Positions 25,420 to 34,268 of a stretch of 64,000 nucleotides of DNA are shown in pieces. How positions within the stretch are numbered: position 1 is the stretch's first letter; every line of letters starts with the position of its first letter. Both the position numbers and the translations under genes were made by a program. The DNA is from Phaseolus vulgaris (taxonomy: Eukaryota; Streptophyta; Magnoliopsida; Fabales; Fabaceae), in assembly GCF_000499845.2 (NCBI RefSeq), contig NC_023749.2:2513030-2577029 (forward strand). Reading direction: 5' to 3'. The notes beneath the pieces were generated by a model that saw only the letters and a program-made list of their open reading frames with translations, ran no database searches and had not been told where the DNA came from.

Positions 25420-25990
25420 ATACGGGTTAAGAAGTTAGATAAACAGTGGTTAAGTGAATGAAGGGATAGAGAAAATGTTAGAAATATGAAGATGGAGCCT
25501 TAGTGTGATTCCTTGATTGATCAGTTTCATGTATATGGCAAAGATATGACAAAATTGATATCAATAATAAGTCCTATTGTTTCCTAATTATATATTCAGT
25601 GCGCACGTGAAAGAAAAGGCAAAACGTTACTTAAGTAATCATCTCATTTTTTTTCTTTTTAGTTCCATATTTCTTCTGAAAAATTCAAATTATTCTTCCA
25701 AATTTGTTGCCAACACTCCATTATCTTATACAATATATTTAAAACTCAATGGAACTCAAACTGATGAAAGTTTTAATATAATATATTTAAAACGTCATAA
25801 TTATCTTATACAAAGTAAGATAACAGGTCAAAATAAATTTAAGCTTAGAATAACAATTCTGAGAATTTACAAGATTGTACCTTTTTTTACATAGGATTTT
25901 CTCATGCAATTAAATAAATTATATTGAGACTTAGAAAGGAAAAAGACATTATGATGACAAGACAATATTAAAATAATAATAAGATATTAA
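25420..25990 (+). repeat. Dispersed repeat R1, partial copy E
   Basis: Matches 11200-11760 of R1 copy A over its length (AGTTAGATAAACAGTGGTTA, CAGTGCGCACGTGA, AAAAAGACATTATGATGACA). Confidence 0.65.
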
Positions 25991-26649
25991 TCTTTTTCAC
26001 AGTTTTATATTGTGCCAGAAAAAGGTAAGGAATTGTGAAGAATGATGCCAACACATAGAAAATGACAAACAAATTATGGTGTTAATTTTTTTATTGTGAG
26101 TCATAATAAAACAAAATAAATAAATGACGAGAATGCACCTTACTCTGTCTGTCCCCACTGCCTCCCACAGTAGAGTGCCAACTTTACTTGAAATTGAGTG
26201 AAAAGCTGTGTGCAATTGTAAAATGTTTTTTTACGTGCTTTCCCTTTGATTTGTCTTCATTCACCTTTTTCTTCTAAACTTCACCGTGCACCGCATTATA
26301 TTAAAAAGGTTCTTATTGAATGAAGTTGAGAAGTGTGAAATGGATGGAAGCGCAGAAAAGAGAGGAGTTGAAAAACTAGAGCTGGAGCGTAGATGTTTTG
26401 GCTGCTATCACCATCTTTTCCTGCATATTAAGATAAAATTCAATCTAAATCCAATTCAAATCTAAATAAATAAATAAATGGATTGAATTTAAAATCCATA
26501 TCCATTTTAACTAAATTAAATTTAAATGATTTTTTTAATCTATTTAAAGTGAATTAAATCTAGATTAATCCATTTTGTTAATTAGATTAAATTTATTTTG
26601 TTTTAATTATATTAAATTTATTTTGATTTTTGTCTTAATTACATTAAAT
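25991..26649. other. Intergenic DNA; left flank of the minisatellite
   Basis: 26430-26640 is made of degenerate ATCCAAATCTAAAT-type and 'attaaatttattttg' runs, resembling the sequence on the far side of the minisatellite (27225-27350) in part as an inverted copy. Confidence 0.4.
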
Positions 26650-26734
26650 CCATTTTGATATGGACAGAGATTAACTTGGTTCGAACTAGGTCTAAGTTGA
26701 CTCAACCTGAACACAGACCAACTTGGTTCGACAT

Positions 26735-27210
26735 TGGTCTGGTCCGGACAACTCGACATCAGCTCGAGCCTGGACAACTCGACATTGACCCGAGTTCGGA
26801 CAACTTGACATCAGCCCGAGCCCGACGACTTGTCATCAGTCCGGGCCCAAGCCCCACAACTTGACATTGGTACGGGCCTAGGCCCGGCAACTCGACATCG
26901 GCTTGGGTCCGAGCCCGCTCGACTTGTCATCGGCCTGGGCCCGCTCCACTCAACATTGGCTCATGCTCACTTGGCTCGACATTGGCCGGGCCCAATCGAC
27001 TCGACATCGATCCGGGTCCGCTCCACTCGACATTGGTCCGAGCCCGGAAGACTCGACATTGGCCCAGGCCTAGGAGACTCGACATTGGCCCAGGCCCGTT
27101 CGGCTCGACATCAGCCTGGGCCAACTCGGTTTGACATCGACTCGAGATTGCTCAGCTCAACAATGGTCCGGGCGCGCTCGGCTTGACATCGATTGGATTG
27201 TCTTGGCTTA
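26735..27210. repeat. GC-rich 26-bp minisatellite
   Basis: About 17 degenerate units of 25-33 bp, most 26 bp, each centred on CTCGACATTGGCC(C)GGGCCC. The array is strongly GC-rich inside AT-rich DNA and is flanked on both sides by related AAATCCAAAT-rich sequence. Long open frames on both strands across it follow from the repeat and are not genes. Confidence 0.85.
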
Positions 27211-27581
27211 ACCTGGATCGGGCCAAGTCAAAATCCAACTCAAAATGCAATTTGGATAATCCAAAAATGTATCAAATCTATATCTAATCCATATCTAATT
27301 AAATGAATTGAATTTAAAATCCAAAAATAATGAATTTGGATTTATTTGGATTTTTTTTTTCTCCTTTCCAGAATTGGATTTGCAGCAATTGCATAAAGGC
27401 CACTGCAGCACTCTCGGTGCCAATTCTACTTTTCTGGATCCCCTTTCATAGTTTCAAATTTTGTTTTTTGTTATGGTTAATATACGTGTTTAAGATTTGT
27501 GAATTTAATTTATTTTCTAATATTCATCTTATCATTTTCTAATTTTCATTTCATCTCCAAACAATTGTGACTTTCTTTCCA

Positions 27582-27810
27582 ATGATTATCATTTTTTGGA
27601 TTCTATTTTTCCGTGTTACTGACCATTATTGTGGGCATTATTATGGGAGTTGTCAGAATGTTCCGGTCGGCAGTCTGAAGTCTGAAGATGATAAAGTGAA
27701 AATCTTGTGGGATAATTACCGATTAGTTTTAAATATATTAAGAGCAGGAAAAAAAATAATTATTTTACTGTATTTTTTTAAAAAATTCAATCTGCTTCAT
27801 GGAAGGATAA
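27582..27810 (+). pseudogene. SCPL exon 1 fragment, broken (left arm)
   Basis: Starts MIIIFWILFF and continues with SEDDKVKIL, matching the DDRVKSL region of SCPL exon 1. Later sequence corresponds only in part and in broken frame. It stops at the palindrome turn. Confidence 0.65.
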
Positions 27811-27811
27811 C

Positions 27812-28051
27812 GTTTATCCCGTAAAGCAGGTTGAGCTTCAGAAAACCAGTAAAACAATGTTTTTTCTTCCTCAGCTCTTAACTTAATATATCCATAATAA
27901 TGTTTAAAACTACCTATGGTTGTTCTGCAGACTTTTTACTCTATATCGTCTTCAGTTGCCGGTCAAAATATTCTGTTCCGACAACAACTCTAGTACTCAC
28001 AATAAAGTTTGGGAGTATGGAAAAGAATAGAATCCAAAAGATGATAGTCAT
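27812..28051 (-). pseudogene. SCPL exon 1 fragment, broken (right arm)
   Basis: Starts MTIIFWILFFSILPNF, a signal-peptide-like run similar to the intact SCPL gene at 21990. It then reaches an in-frame stop; the family sequence continues in shifted frames (YIKLRAEEEKTLFYWFSEA-like residues at about 27895-27830) and ends at the palindrome turn. No other SCPL exon follows. Confidence 0.7.
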
Positions 28052-28092
28052 TGGAAGGAAAGTCAGAGTGATTTTGAGATGAAGATTAGAAA

Positions 28093-28445
28093 TCGTGAAT
28101 GGAGATGGATATTGGAAAACTTGAATGGAGAACATCCTTATATACTCTCTTGTGTTTACCTAAGTCTTACTTTGCCTACTTCACTATTGTAATGGAGAAA
28201 AAACAAAACTACCTGTTTGATAAAAATCTAACCTTTTATGAGATGCACGAAAGAAGAGATAGAGACATGAGAACCAAAATTTAGAATTTTAAATAAATAT
28301 TTAATCTTTTAATAATTTATTATTGTTTTGAATGAACATAATTTTTGTTAACCTACTATAATTTTGGTTTAGTCCTTTTATAATTTTTTATTTTTTTAAA
28401 TTTTTTTATATGTTAATAATATTACATTTGGAAGTTTTTTTTTCT
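28093..28445. other. Intergenic DNA
   Basis: Nothing recognised. Confidence 0.35.
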
Positions 28446-28449
28446 AAAT

Positions 28450-28760
28450 TCGTAATTGACTTTCAGATTATGTAATCTGAAAGTCTTTTGTAATTAGCTT
28501 TCGGATTACATAATCCATAAATTTTTTCTATATTCATAATTGGCTTTCAGATTACGCAATCCAGAAATCTTTTGTGATTAGCTTTCTGATTACATAATTC
28601 ACAGTCTTTCGATACATGATATTAGCTTCCGGATTACATAATCTGAAAGTCTTTTTTGGATATGAGATTAGCTTTCAGATTATGTAATCTGAAAGTCTTT
28701 TTTCAAATGTGTTATTAGCTCTCGGATTACATAATCCATAGGCTTATCTCCAATCTAAAA
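28450..28760. repeat. Palindromic GGATTACATAATCC array
   Basis: Six or more copies of an imperfect palindrome of form CTTTCGGATTACATAATCCGAAAG, spaced about 55-60 bp apart with 'ttttttggatatgagattag'-like linkers. The same motif occurs at 44815-44930. Confidence 0.75.
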
Positions 28761-28859
28761 AAACTTCTGAATTTTATAAATTTAAAGAGCACTTCCGGAT
28801 CCAAAAACATCTTCCGAATTATGTATGGAAGTGGCACAAAAAGGATAAAATGATATTTT

Positions 28860-29480
28860 CATGTTTAGTATGGGGTGGCACAAGAAGAAATGGAGGTGCA
28901 GGAAGAAGCAGTTAGGTTGTAAATACTAACTATTGGGCTAGTCAAATGGCCCAGGTATTCTAGTGAAAGTGGTGTGCATATTGAAACAAGGGTGGAAAAT
29001 AGCATGTCACTGGGCCAGCTGAATGTGCCTAGGCTTTTTAGCCAATTTGGTGCAGATACAAAACGTAAGGTTAGCAAATTAGAAAACCTGATAAATCAGC
29101 CCAATGGGCCCAACATTTTTAGAACCGAGGGTATGGAAAAATGAGAACAAGGGTTCCAAAAGTAAAATATTAAATAAAAGTAATAATAAACCTAGGTGTA
29201 TTATTTCAAAAAATTTCTAGTGTAGTATTTCAATATTTCTCAATTAAACCTAGATGCATCCTTAATATAATTTGTAAGAAATATACATATGAGCTTTCCA
29301 TTTTCATACATGCACATATATGTAACTTTATTATTCTAATTTTTCATTTCCATCTCTAGTATTTTATTACACTATGCTCATGAGAGACTTTTTTTTTTTT
29401 TTAATTTCTTTACAAAACTTTATTCATGTAATAAAATGAAGGACATATTATTATCCAGCTTTTTTCATTATCATCATACT
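28860..29480 (+). repeat. Dispersed repeat R2, copy 2
   Basis: Matches 8830-9330 (CATATTGAAACAAGGGTGGA, GCTTTTTAGCCAATTTGGTG, AGATGCATCCTTAATATA). Confidence 0.65.
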
Positions 29481-29994
29481 CACCAGATTTGAGTGTTGTT
29501 CTTATGCTAAAAAATATTTTTACCGTGAGAAATGCTTTTATTTTTTTTTATCTTACAAAATAAAATAAAAAGAGAATATCTTGACTTTAAACATTAATTT
29601 TTGTTATATATATATATATATATATAGATATATATTAACATCCAATTAAACTAGAGGCCTTTATGTCATACTATGGTAGATAATTTCATCATTACTCATT
29701 GATGATCAAGGCAAGGCTTTGCATAATGAGTTTAAAATGATTCTTCTTCTACAATCATACACAAAGAAAAGAAGCTTACATTTTATCATAGGTTACATTT
29801 TATCATATGATTCTAAAAAATATAAATAATGAAATTGTTGGTTCTTCTTATTCACACAGAAAAAATATAAAGATTTACTTATCAATAAGCAAATTCTTAC
29901 GACTTCTCACTGTAATAAAAAAGTAATTCAAATATTTATTTTATTAATAATAACTTGATTTTACACGTATACTATCCTAATATTCTTGTTCACT
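29481..29994. other. AT-rich spacer before the retrotransposon
   Basis: Contains a TA microsatellite (about 29605-29635). Nothing else recognised. Confidence 0.4.
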
Positions 29995-29999
29995 ACAAC
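29995..29999. repeat. Target site duplication ACAAC, left
   Basis: Identical to 42102-42106 directly after the 3' LTR. Confidence 0.93.
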
Positions 30000-30793
30000 T
30001 GTACCGCCCTGATGGTCGGATGCGATGACGTGGCATCCTGTTACAGTGTAGGCGTGTTGACAAGGCGCCAGGTTAACAGTTGGGAAGGAAGTCGGGAGGC
30101 ACGTGTAGTCGCCGATAGTTAAGTTGGCGTGTTCCGATCTCCAGCTTACCAGAATAGGCGATCGCCATGTTGAGGACGAAGTCGCCAGATGCAGACTCAG
30201 GCGACCAAGCAGTCGGAGATCGCCAGAACAAGCACATCGCCGAAGTTAAAAGAGAAGCAGATTATGAAGGCGGCCGGCGAGACCACAGGGAAGGTGTATG
30301 AAGGCCCTACCTCGCCAGTTTCAGTAGAGATCGCACTCCTGAGTTAGCTGTGCACTGGGCAGCACCATGCATAGGTAACTTAGCCAAGATGAGAGTAGAA
30401 GCAGCGCCAAGTTAGGGAGTCTCCAAGATGATGGCACGTGTACAGTCGGATGCAAGCCACGTGTCCAAGTCTGTAACTGCCAGGAGAGAGAAAACCACCA
30501 GGTATATAAGAGTTCCTAACAGATTTTCTAAGGTACGCACGTTCAGTTCATACACTTTACGCTTGCGAGTGACAGAGCTGTTGGAGAGTGAGATTTGCAC
30601 GGTTCCAGTTCTTAGTATTTGGTGATACCGTCACTGACTTGAGCGTCGGAGTGCGATCGGCCGCAGCGGCGCCGTATCGTTTCTTTGCAGGTTTCTTGAG
30701 ATAGATCCAGAGGAGGAACGGAAGTGGGAAGCGGCGCGCACGTCGATCCTTTGACGAGGCATTCTCCAGCGCTCCGGTCAACAGGCAGGATCA
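30000..30793 (+). repeat. 5' LTR
   Basis: 794 bp, starts TGTACCGCCCTGATGG and ends CAGGCAGGATCA. Carries a TATATAAG box at 30503-30510. Short frames inside it also appear, unchanged, in the 3' LTR and are not genes. Confidence 0.95.
30503..30510 (+). promoter_or_regulatory. LTR TATA box
   Basis: TATATAAG, about 290 bp before the LTR end, in an otherwise GC-balanced LTR. The likely start of the element's RNA lies 25-35 bp downstream. The same box is at 41811-41818 in the 3' LTR. Confidence 0.65.
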
Positions 30794-30795
30794 TC

Positions 30796-30813
30796 AGGCG
30801 CCCACCGTGGGGC
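30796..30813 (+). promoter_or_regulatory. Primer binding site, tRNA-Lys type
   Basis: GGCGCCCACCGTGGGGC at 30797-30813 is complementary to the 3' end of plant tRNA-Lys(CUU). The first base expected opposite the CCA end (T) is A here. It begins three bases after the LTR. Confidence 0.8.
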
Positions 30814-31157
30814 CGTGTAAAACGTGCTCCCATCCACAGCGTGAGTCGTGGAGGTTTTCGAGGTTTTCTGCGCGGTTGTGTGCTGGTGCAACCGTCGTTC
30901 TTGGTTTCTTTGAGTTTCGTTCGGTGAAGTTTGTGTTTTAAACCGTTCGTTTGGCTTTTCGATCGGTGGATTCGAGTTCTTTCGAGTGGTTGTTTGGTTC
31001 GCGGGGAGACGGTGGTTTTTGGTGAAGCTGCGATTTTCTTCGAAGGTTTGCGGTGTCCTTGAAGTTCTTGCGCAGTTTCTTGAGTTTTCCCGATCGATAG
31101 CAGGTTCGTTCGTGGTTGAAGTGTTATTTGCTGTATTTCTGTGGTTCGCTGAAGTTG
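30814..31157 (+). other. Retrotransposon 5' leader
   Basis: GT-rich untranslated leader between the primer site and the first good ATG of gag. Frames on either strand here are shadows. Confidence 0.6.
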
Positions 31158-31874
31158 ATGAGAAAGATGAGGAGCAATCGTTCCAGTCCCGTGGCTCCCG
31201 TCGCAGCTGAAGGCGACGCCGCCATGACCATGGCGCAGATGGCAGAAATGATGCGCTCATTGCAGGCCACTGTAGAAGCCTCGCGCGTCGAGCAGGCAAG
31301 GATACATGAAGACCTGGTCGCCTCTCGCGCCAGAAACGAAGAGCTCAGCAAGGTAGCTGAGGAGCTACGTCGAGCTCTTCGGGAGCAGCAGGTTCGTTCT
31401 TCCGCTGAAGAGGTGGCACCGTCGACGCCGCCTCGTGTTTTCCCAATGCCTTTCGTTCAGGCGATTACCGACACGCCAATTCCCACGAGCGTGGTCCCGG
31501 TTAAAGCTGTTTTTACTGGCGTGGAAGATCCAGAGGCTCATCTGACCACGTTCCATACACAGATGATACTGTCAGGGGGGTCGGATGCTGTCTATTGTAA
31601 GATGTTCGTGAGCACGCTCCAGGGAACGGCGATGAAGTGGTTTGTGAGCCTGCCTAATGGCCACATAACTAATTTTCAGCAATTCTCGAAAATCTTTGTC
31701 GAGCAGTATATTGTGAACAAGGCACCGCCCAGAGTGTCCTATGATCTGTTTGATATAAGGCAGTACCATGGGGAGTCCCTCAGAGACTACCTCAATCGCT
31801 TCGGAGCACAGATGGTCAGATCGCCGGCCAAGGATGAAGAAATGCTGGTTTATGCCTTCAAGAAGGGCGTGTAG
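31158..31874 (+). CDS. gag: gag, N-terminal part (ends at in-frame TAG)
   Basis: The frame is open from upstream; the first ATG is at 31158 (MRKMRSNRSS). After an MAQMAEMMRSLQ coiled-coil start comes a retrotransposon gag domain (FTGVEDPEAHLTTFHTQM, LQGTAMKWFVSLP, NFQQFSKIFVEQY, LRDYLNRF). The gag protein builds the virus-like particle around element RNA. The frame stops at TAG 31872-31874, yet the gag domain clearly continues in the same frame (PGPFCEALIRAHPATFAEV), so this stop is most likely a mutation in this copy rather than a natural end. Confidence 0.9.
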   Translation: MRKMRSNRSSPVAPVAAEGDAAMTMAQMAEMMRSLQATVEASRVEQARIHEDLVASRARNEELSKVAEELRRALREQQVRSSAEEVAPSTPPRVFPMPFVQAITDTPIPTSVVPVKAVFTGVEDPEAHLTTFHTQMILSGGSDAVYCKMFVSTLQGTAMKWFVSLPNGHITNFQQFSKIFVEQYIVNKAPPRVSYDLFDIRQYHGESLRDYLNRFGAQMVRSPAKDEEMLVYAFKKGV

Positions 31875-34268
31875 CCAGGGCCATTCTGCGAAGCCTTGAT
31901 CAGGGCTCATCCAGCGACGTTTGCTGAAGTCAGGCGACTTGCGGTGGCTCACATCGCCGACGAGAGTGAGGTCGCCGAGAAGAGAGGCAGTGTGGCTCCC
32001 GTCAGGCCACGCGCCCAGACCAGGATCCAGCCACAGAGGGTGCTGGAAACGGCAGCGGCGGCCAGAAAGGATCAAAGGACTCGCTATCCTTACGATAGGA
32101 GAAACAAGGGAAGAAGCCAAGCGCGCCAACCGCCAGCACGCCAACAACCAGCACGCCGGGAATACAATCGCCCGCCTAAGCACAAATTCGTCATGGGACT
32201 AGCGGACCTGATCGCTATCCCTAACATATCTGCTAGATTGAAGGCGCCCGAGAAGGTGGGCGACAAGGTGCTGGGGTCGAAGCCGGACGTCTGGTGCGAG
32301 TTCCACCAGTGCTTTGGCCACAACCTGGACTCGTGTTTGTCTTTAGGGTACCAGCTCGACGATCTGGTTAAGAGCGGGTTCCTAAACGACTATCTGCTGG
32401 ACAGAAGGACCGGAGGAGCGTCGAGTTCCCAGCCGGCAGGGGGAGAAGCCCAGCAACACGAGATGCCTATCCATGGGGAGATCCACACCATTGCAGGGGG
32501 TTTCTCAGGTGGTGGATGCACCGCATCGCAGAGGAAAAAGTACGCGCGATCGGTGATGTCGGTGGACATGTTTGAAGATCACTCGCCCGAAGTGGACATT
32601 ACGTTCACCAAGCAGGATCTTCGGGACGTTGTGCCTCACGACAACGATCCCATTGTTATTTCGTTGATCACGGCGGGGAGGAAGGTTCACCGAGTTCTGG
32701 TGGACCAAGGAAGTTCGGCAGACGTGATGTTCTGGCCGACTTTCACGCAGCTAGAATTGCCCCTTGATCAGCTGAGGCCCTATGGAGGGTGCTTGTATGG
32801 GTTCGCTGGCGACCAGGTGGAAGTCAGGGGGTACATTGAGCTGAGAACCACGTTTACCGATGAGGCTGGGTCGAGGACGGAGAAAATCAAGTACCTCATC
32901 GTAAACGCCCCTTCAGCATATAACATCCTGCTGGAAAGGCCCACCCTTAACAGGATAGGCGCAATTCCATCGACTCGGCACATGAAGGTGAAGCTGCCGT
33001 CCATGGAAGGGGTGGTAATCACGATAAAGTCTGATCAGAAGGAAGCGAAAAAGTGCTATGAAAATAGCCTGAAAAATAAAATATCAGTGAGCTATGTCAC
33101 AACCACCCCACCGCCCGGTGTGAAGCCCAGACCGCCGATAATGGAGGAGGCCGCCGGAAGGGACGTAGAGATGGTAGATGCTGAGCTGGGGGAGAGGAAT
33201 GCTGCCCTGGAGGAGGAAGAGGCGCGGAATCGCCCGGAGGAAGCAAGGGAACTCGGAATCGCCAAGGCGGTGATCGCCAGAGAATCAAGGCCCAAGCCCG
33301 TCGAGCAGTGGCTCGAGAAGGAGATCGGGGGGAAAGTTTTCAAGCTCGGAAGATCTCTGGAGGTCGATCTCCAGGACCAGATCGCCAAGGTGATTGAACG
33401 GCATCTGGACGCGTTTGCCTGGTCCGCTTCGGACATGCCCGGGATCGATCCCGACTTCTTGTGCCATCATCTGGCGATGGACAACATGGTGAGACCGGTG
33501 CGGCAAAGAAGGAGGAAATTTAATGAAGAGAGGAGGCAGGCGATCAAGGATGAGACCCAGAAACTCCTCGCTGCAGGCCACATCAGGGAAGTCCAGTACC
33601 CTGAGTGGTTGGCGAATGTCGTGCTGGTGAAGAAGAGCAACGGGAAATGGCGCATGTGCGTCGATTTCACCGATCTGAATAAGGCTTGCCCAAAGGATTC
33701 GTATCCTTTACCAAGCATTGATGCCCTGGTTGATAGTGCTGCAGGGTGCAAGCTGCTGAGTTTCCTGGACGCCTTCTCGGGCTATAATCAGATCAAGATG
33801 CATCCCATGGATGAAGAAAAAACAGCCTTCATGACGGAGAGGTCGTGCTACTGCTATAAGGTGATGCCGTTTGGGCTGAAGAATGCGGGGGCCACGTACC
33901 AGAGGCTGATGGACCGAGTACTTGCACCAATGCTGGGAAGGAACGTGCAAGCTTACGTCGATGACATGGTCGTGACCTCGCAGGAGAAAAGCAAGCACGT
34001 CGCAGACTTGGAAGAATTGTTCACAACGATCGCCAAGTTCAAGTTGAAGCTCAACCCGGAGAAATGCATTTTCGGCGTGGAGGCTGGAAAATTTTTGGGT
34101 TTTCTCTTGACTGAAAGAGGAATAGAGGCCAACCCGGACAAGTGTGCCGCCATCTTGGCGATGAGAAGCCCGACTACAGTGAAAGAGGTCCAGCAGCTGA
34201 CGGGTCGGATGGCGGCCCTATCCCGCTTCGTGTCAGCGAGCGGAGAAAAGGGACATCTCTATTTCTAG
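31875..34268 (+). CDS. pol: gag C-terminus, aspartic protease and reverse transcriptase (ends at in-frame TAG)
   Basis: Same frame as gag. It finishes the gag domain, then shows a basic stretch and a zinc-knuckle-like CEFHQCFGHNLDSC (about 32293-32336). Next is a retropepsin-like region with VLVDQGSSADV (about 32695-32725), where DQGS replaces the usual D(S/T)G, as often in plant Ty3/gypsy elements. The reverse transcriptase follows (about 33560-34130): LVKKSNGKWRMCVDFTDLNK, FLDAFSGYNQI, MPFGLKNAGATYQR, and the active-site YVDD (about 33955-33966). It copies the element RNA into DNA in the cytoplasmic particle. The frame stops at TAG 34266-34268 at the RT/RNase H linker and continues in frame beyond it. 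Confidence 0.92.
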   Translation, partial: PGPFCEALIRAHPATFAEVRRLAVAHIADESEVAEKRGSVAPVRPRAQTRIQPQRVLETAAAARKDQRTRYPYDRRNKGRSQARQPPARQQPARREYNRPPKHKFVMGLADLIAIPNISARLKAPEKVGDKVLGSKPDVWCEFHQCFGHNLDSCLSLGYQLDDLVKSGFLNDYLLDRRTGGASSSQPAGGEAQQHEMPIHGEIHTIAGGFSGGGCTASQRKKYARSVMSVDMFEDHSPEVDITFTKQDLRDVVPHDNDPIVISLITAGRKVHRVLVDQGSSADVMFWPTFTQLELPLDQLRPYGGCLYGFAGDQVEVRGYIELRTTFTDEAGSRTEKIKYLIVNAPSAYNILLERPTLNRIGAIPSTRHMKVKLPSMEGVVITIKSDQKEAKKCYENSLKNKISVSYVTTTPPPGVKPRPPIMEEAAGRDVEMVDAELGERNAALEEEEARNRPEEARELGIAKAVIARESRPKPVEQWLEKEIGGKVFKLGRSLEVDLQDQIAKVIERHLDAFAWSASDMPGIDPDFLCHHLAMDNMVRPVRQRRRKFNEERRQAIKDETQKLLAAGHIREVQYPEWLANVVLVKKSNGKWRMCVDFTDLNKACPKDSYPLPSIDALVDSAAGCKLLSFLDAFSGYNQIKMHPMDEEKTAFMTERSCYCYKVMPFGLKNAGATYQRLMDRVLAPMLGRNVQAYVDDMVVTSQEKSKHVADLEELFTTIAKFKLKLNPEKCIFGVEAGKFLGFLLTERGIEANPDKCAAILAMRSPTTVKEVQQLTGRMAALSRFVSASGEKGHLYF

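Larger units (their letters stand above)
27538..28092. repeat. Head-to-head inverted duplication of an SCPL first exon (fold-back)
   Basis: The left arm (27538-27810, plus-strand sense) and right arm (28092-27812, minus-strand sense) match over about 270 bp with almost no spacer; the turn is at GGATAACGTTTATCC around 27805-27819. Both arms hold a decayed SCPL exon 1 (starts at 27582 and 28051). A transcript crossing the turn would form a long hairpin. Confidence 0.75.

Noticed and set aside
26830..27186. 118-codon frame of repeating residues
   Set aside because: Produced by the 26-bp minisatellite; period not a multiple of three and both strands open.
28450..28760. Regularly spaced repeats considered as a CRISPR array
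   Set aside because: Plant nuclear context, variable palindromic units and AT-rich linkers similar to each other; no cas genes.
30412..30927. Several small frames in and just after the 5' LTR
   Set aside because: Identical frames in the 3' LTR; they are LTR sequence, not genes.
31572..32183. 203-codon frame antisense to gag
   Set aside because: Shadow of the GC-rich gag coding strand; no recognisable protein.
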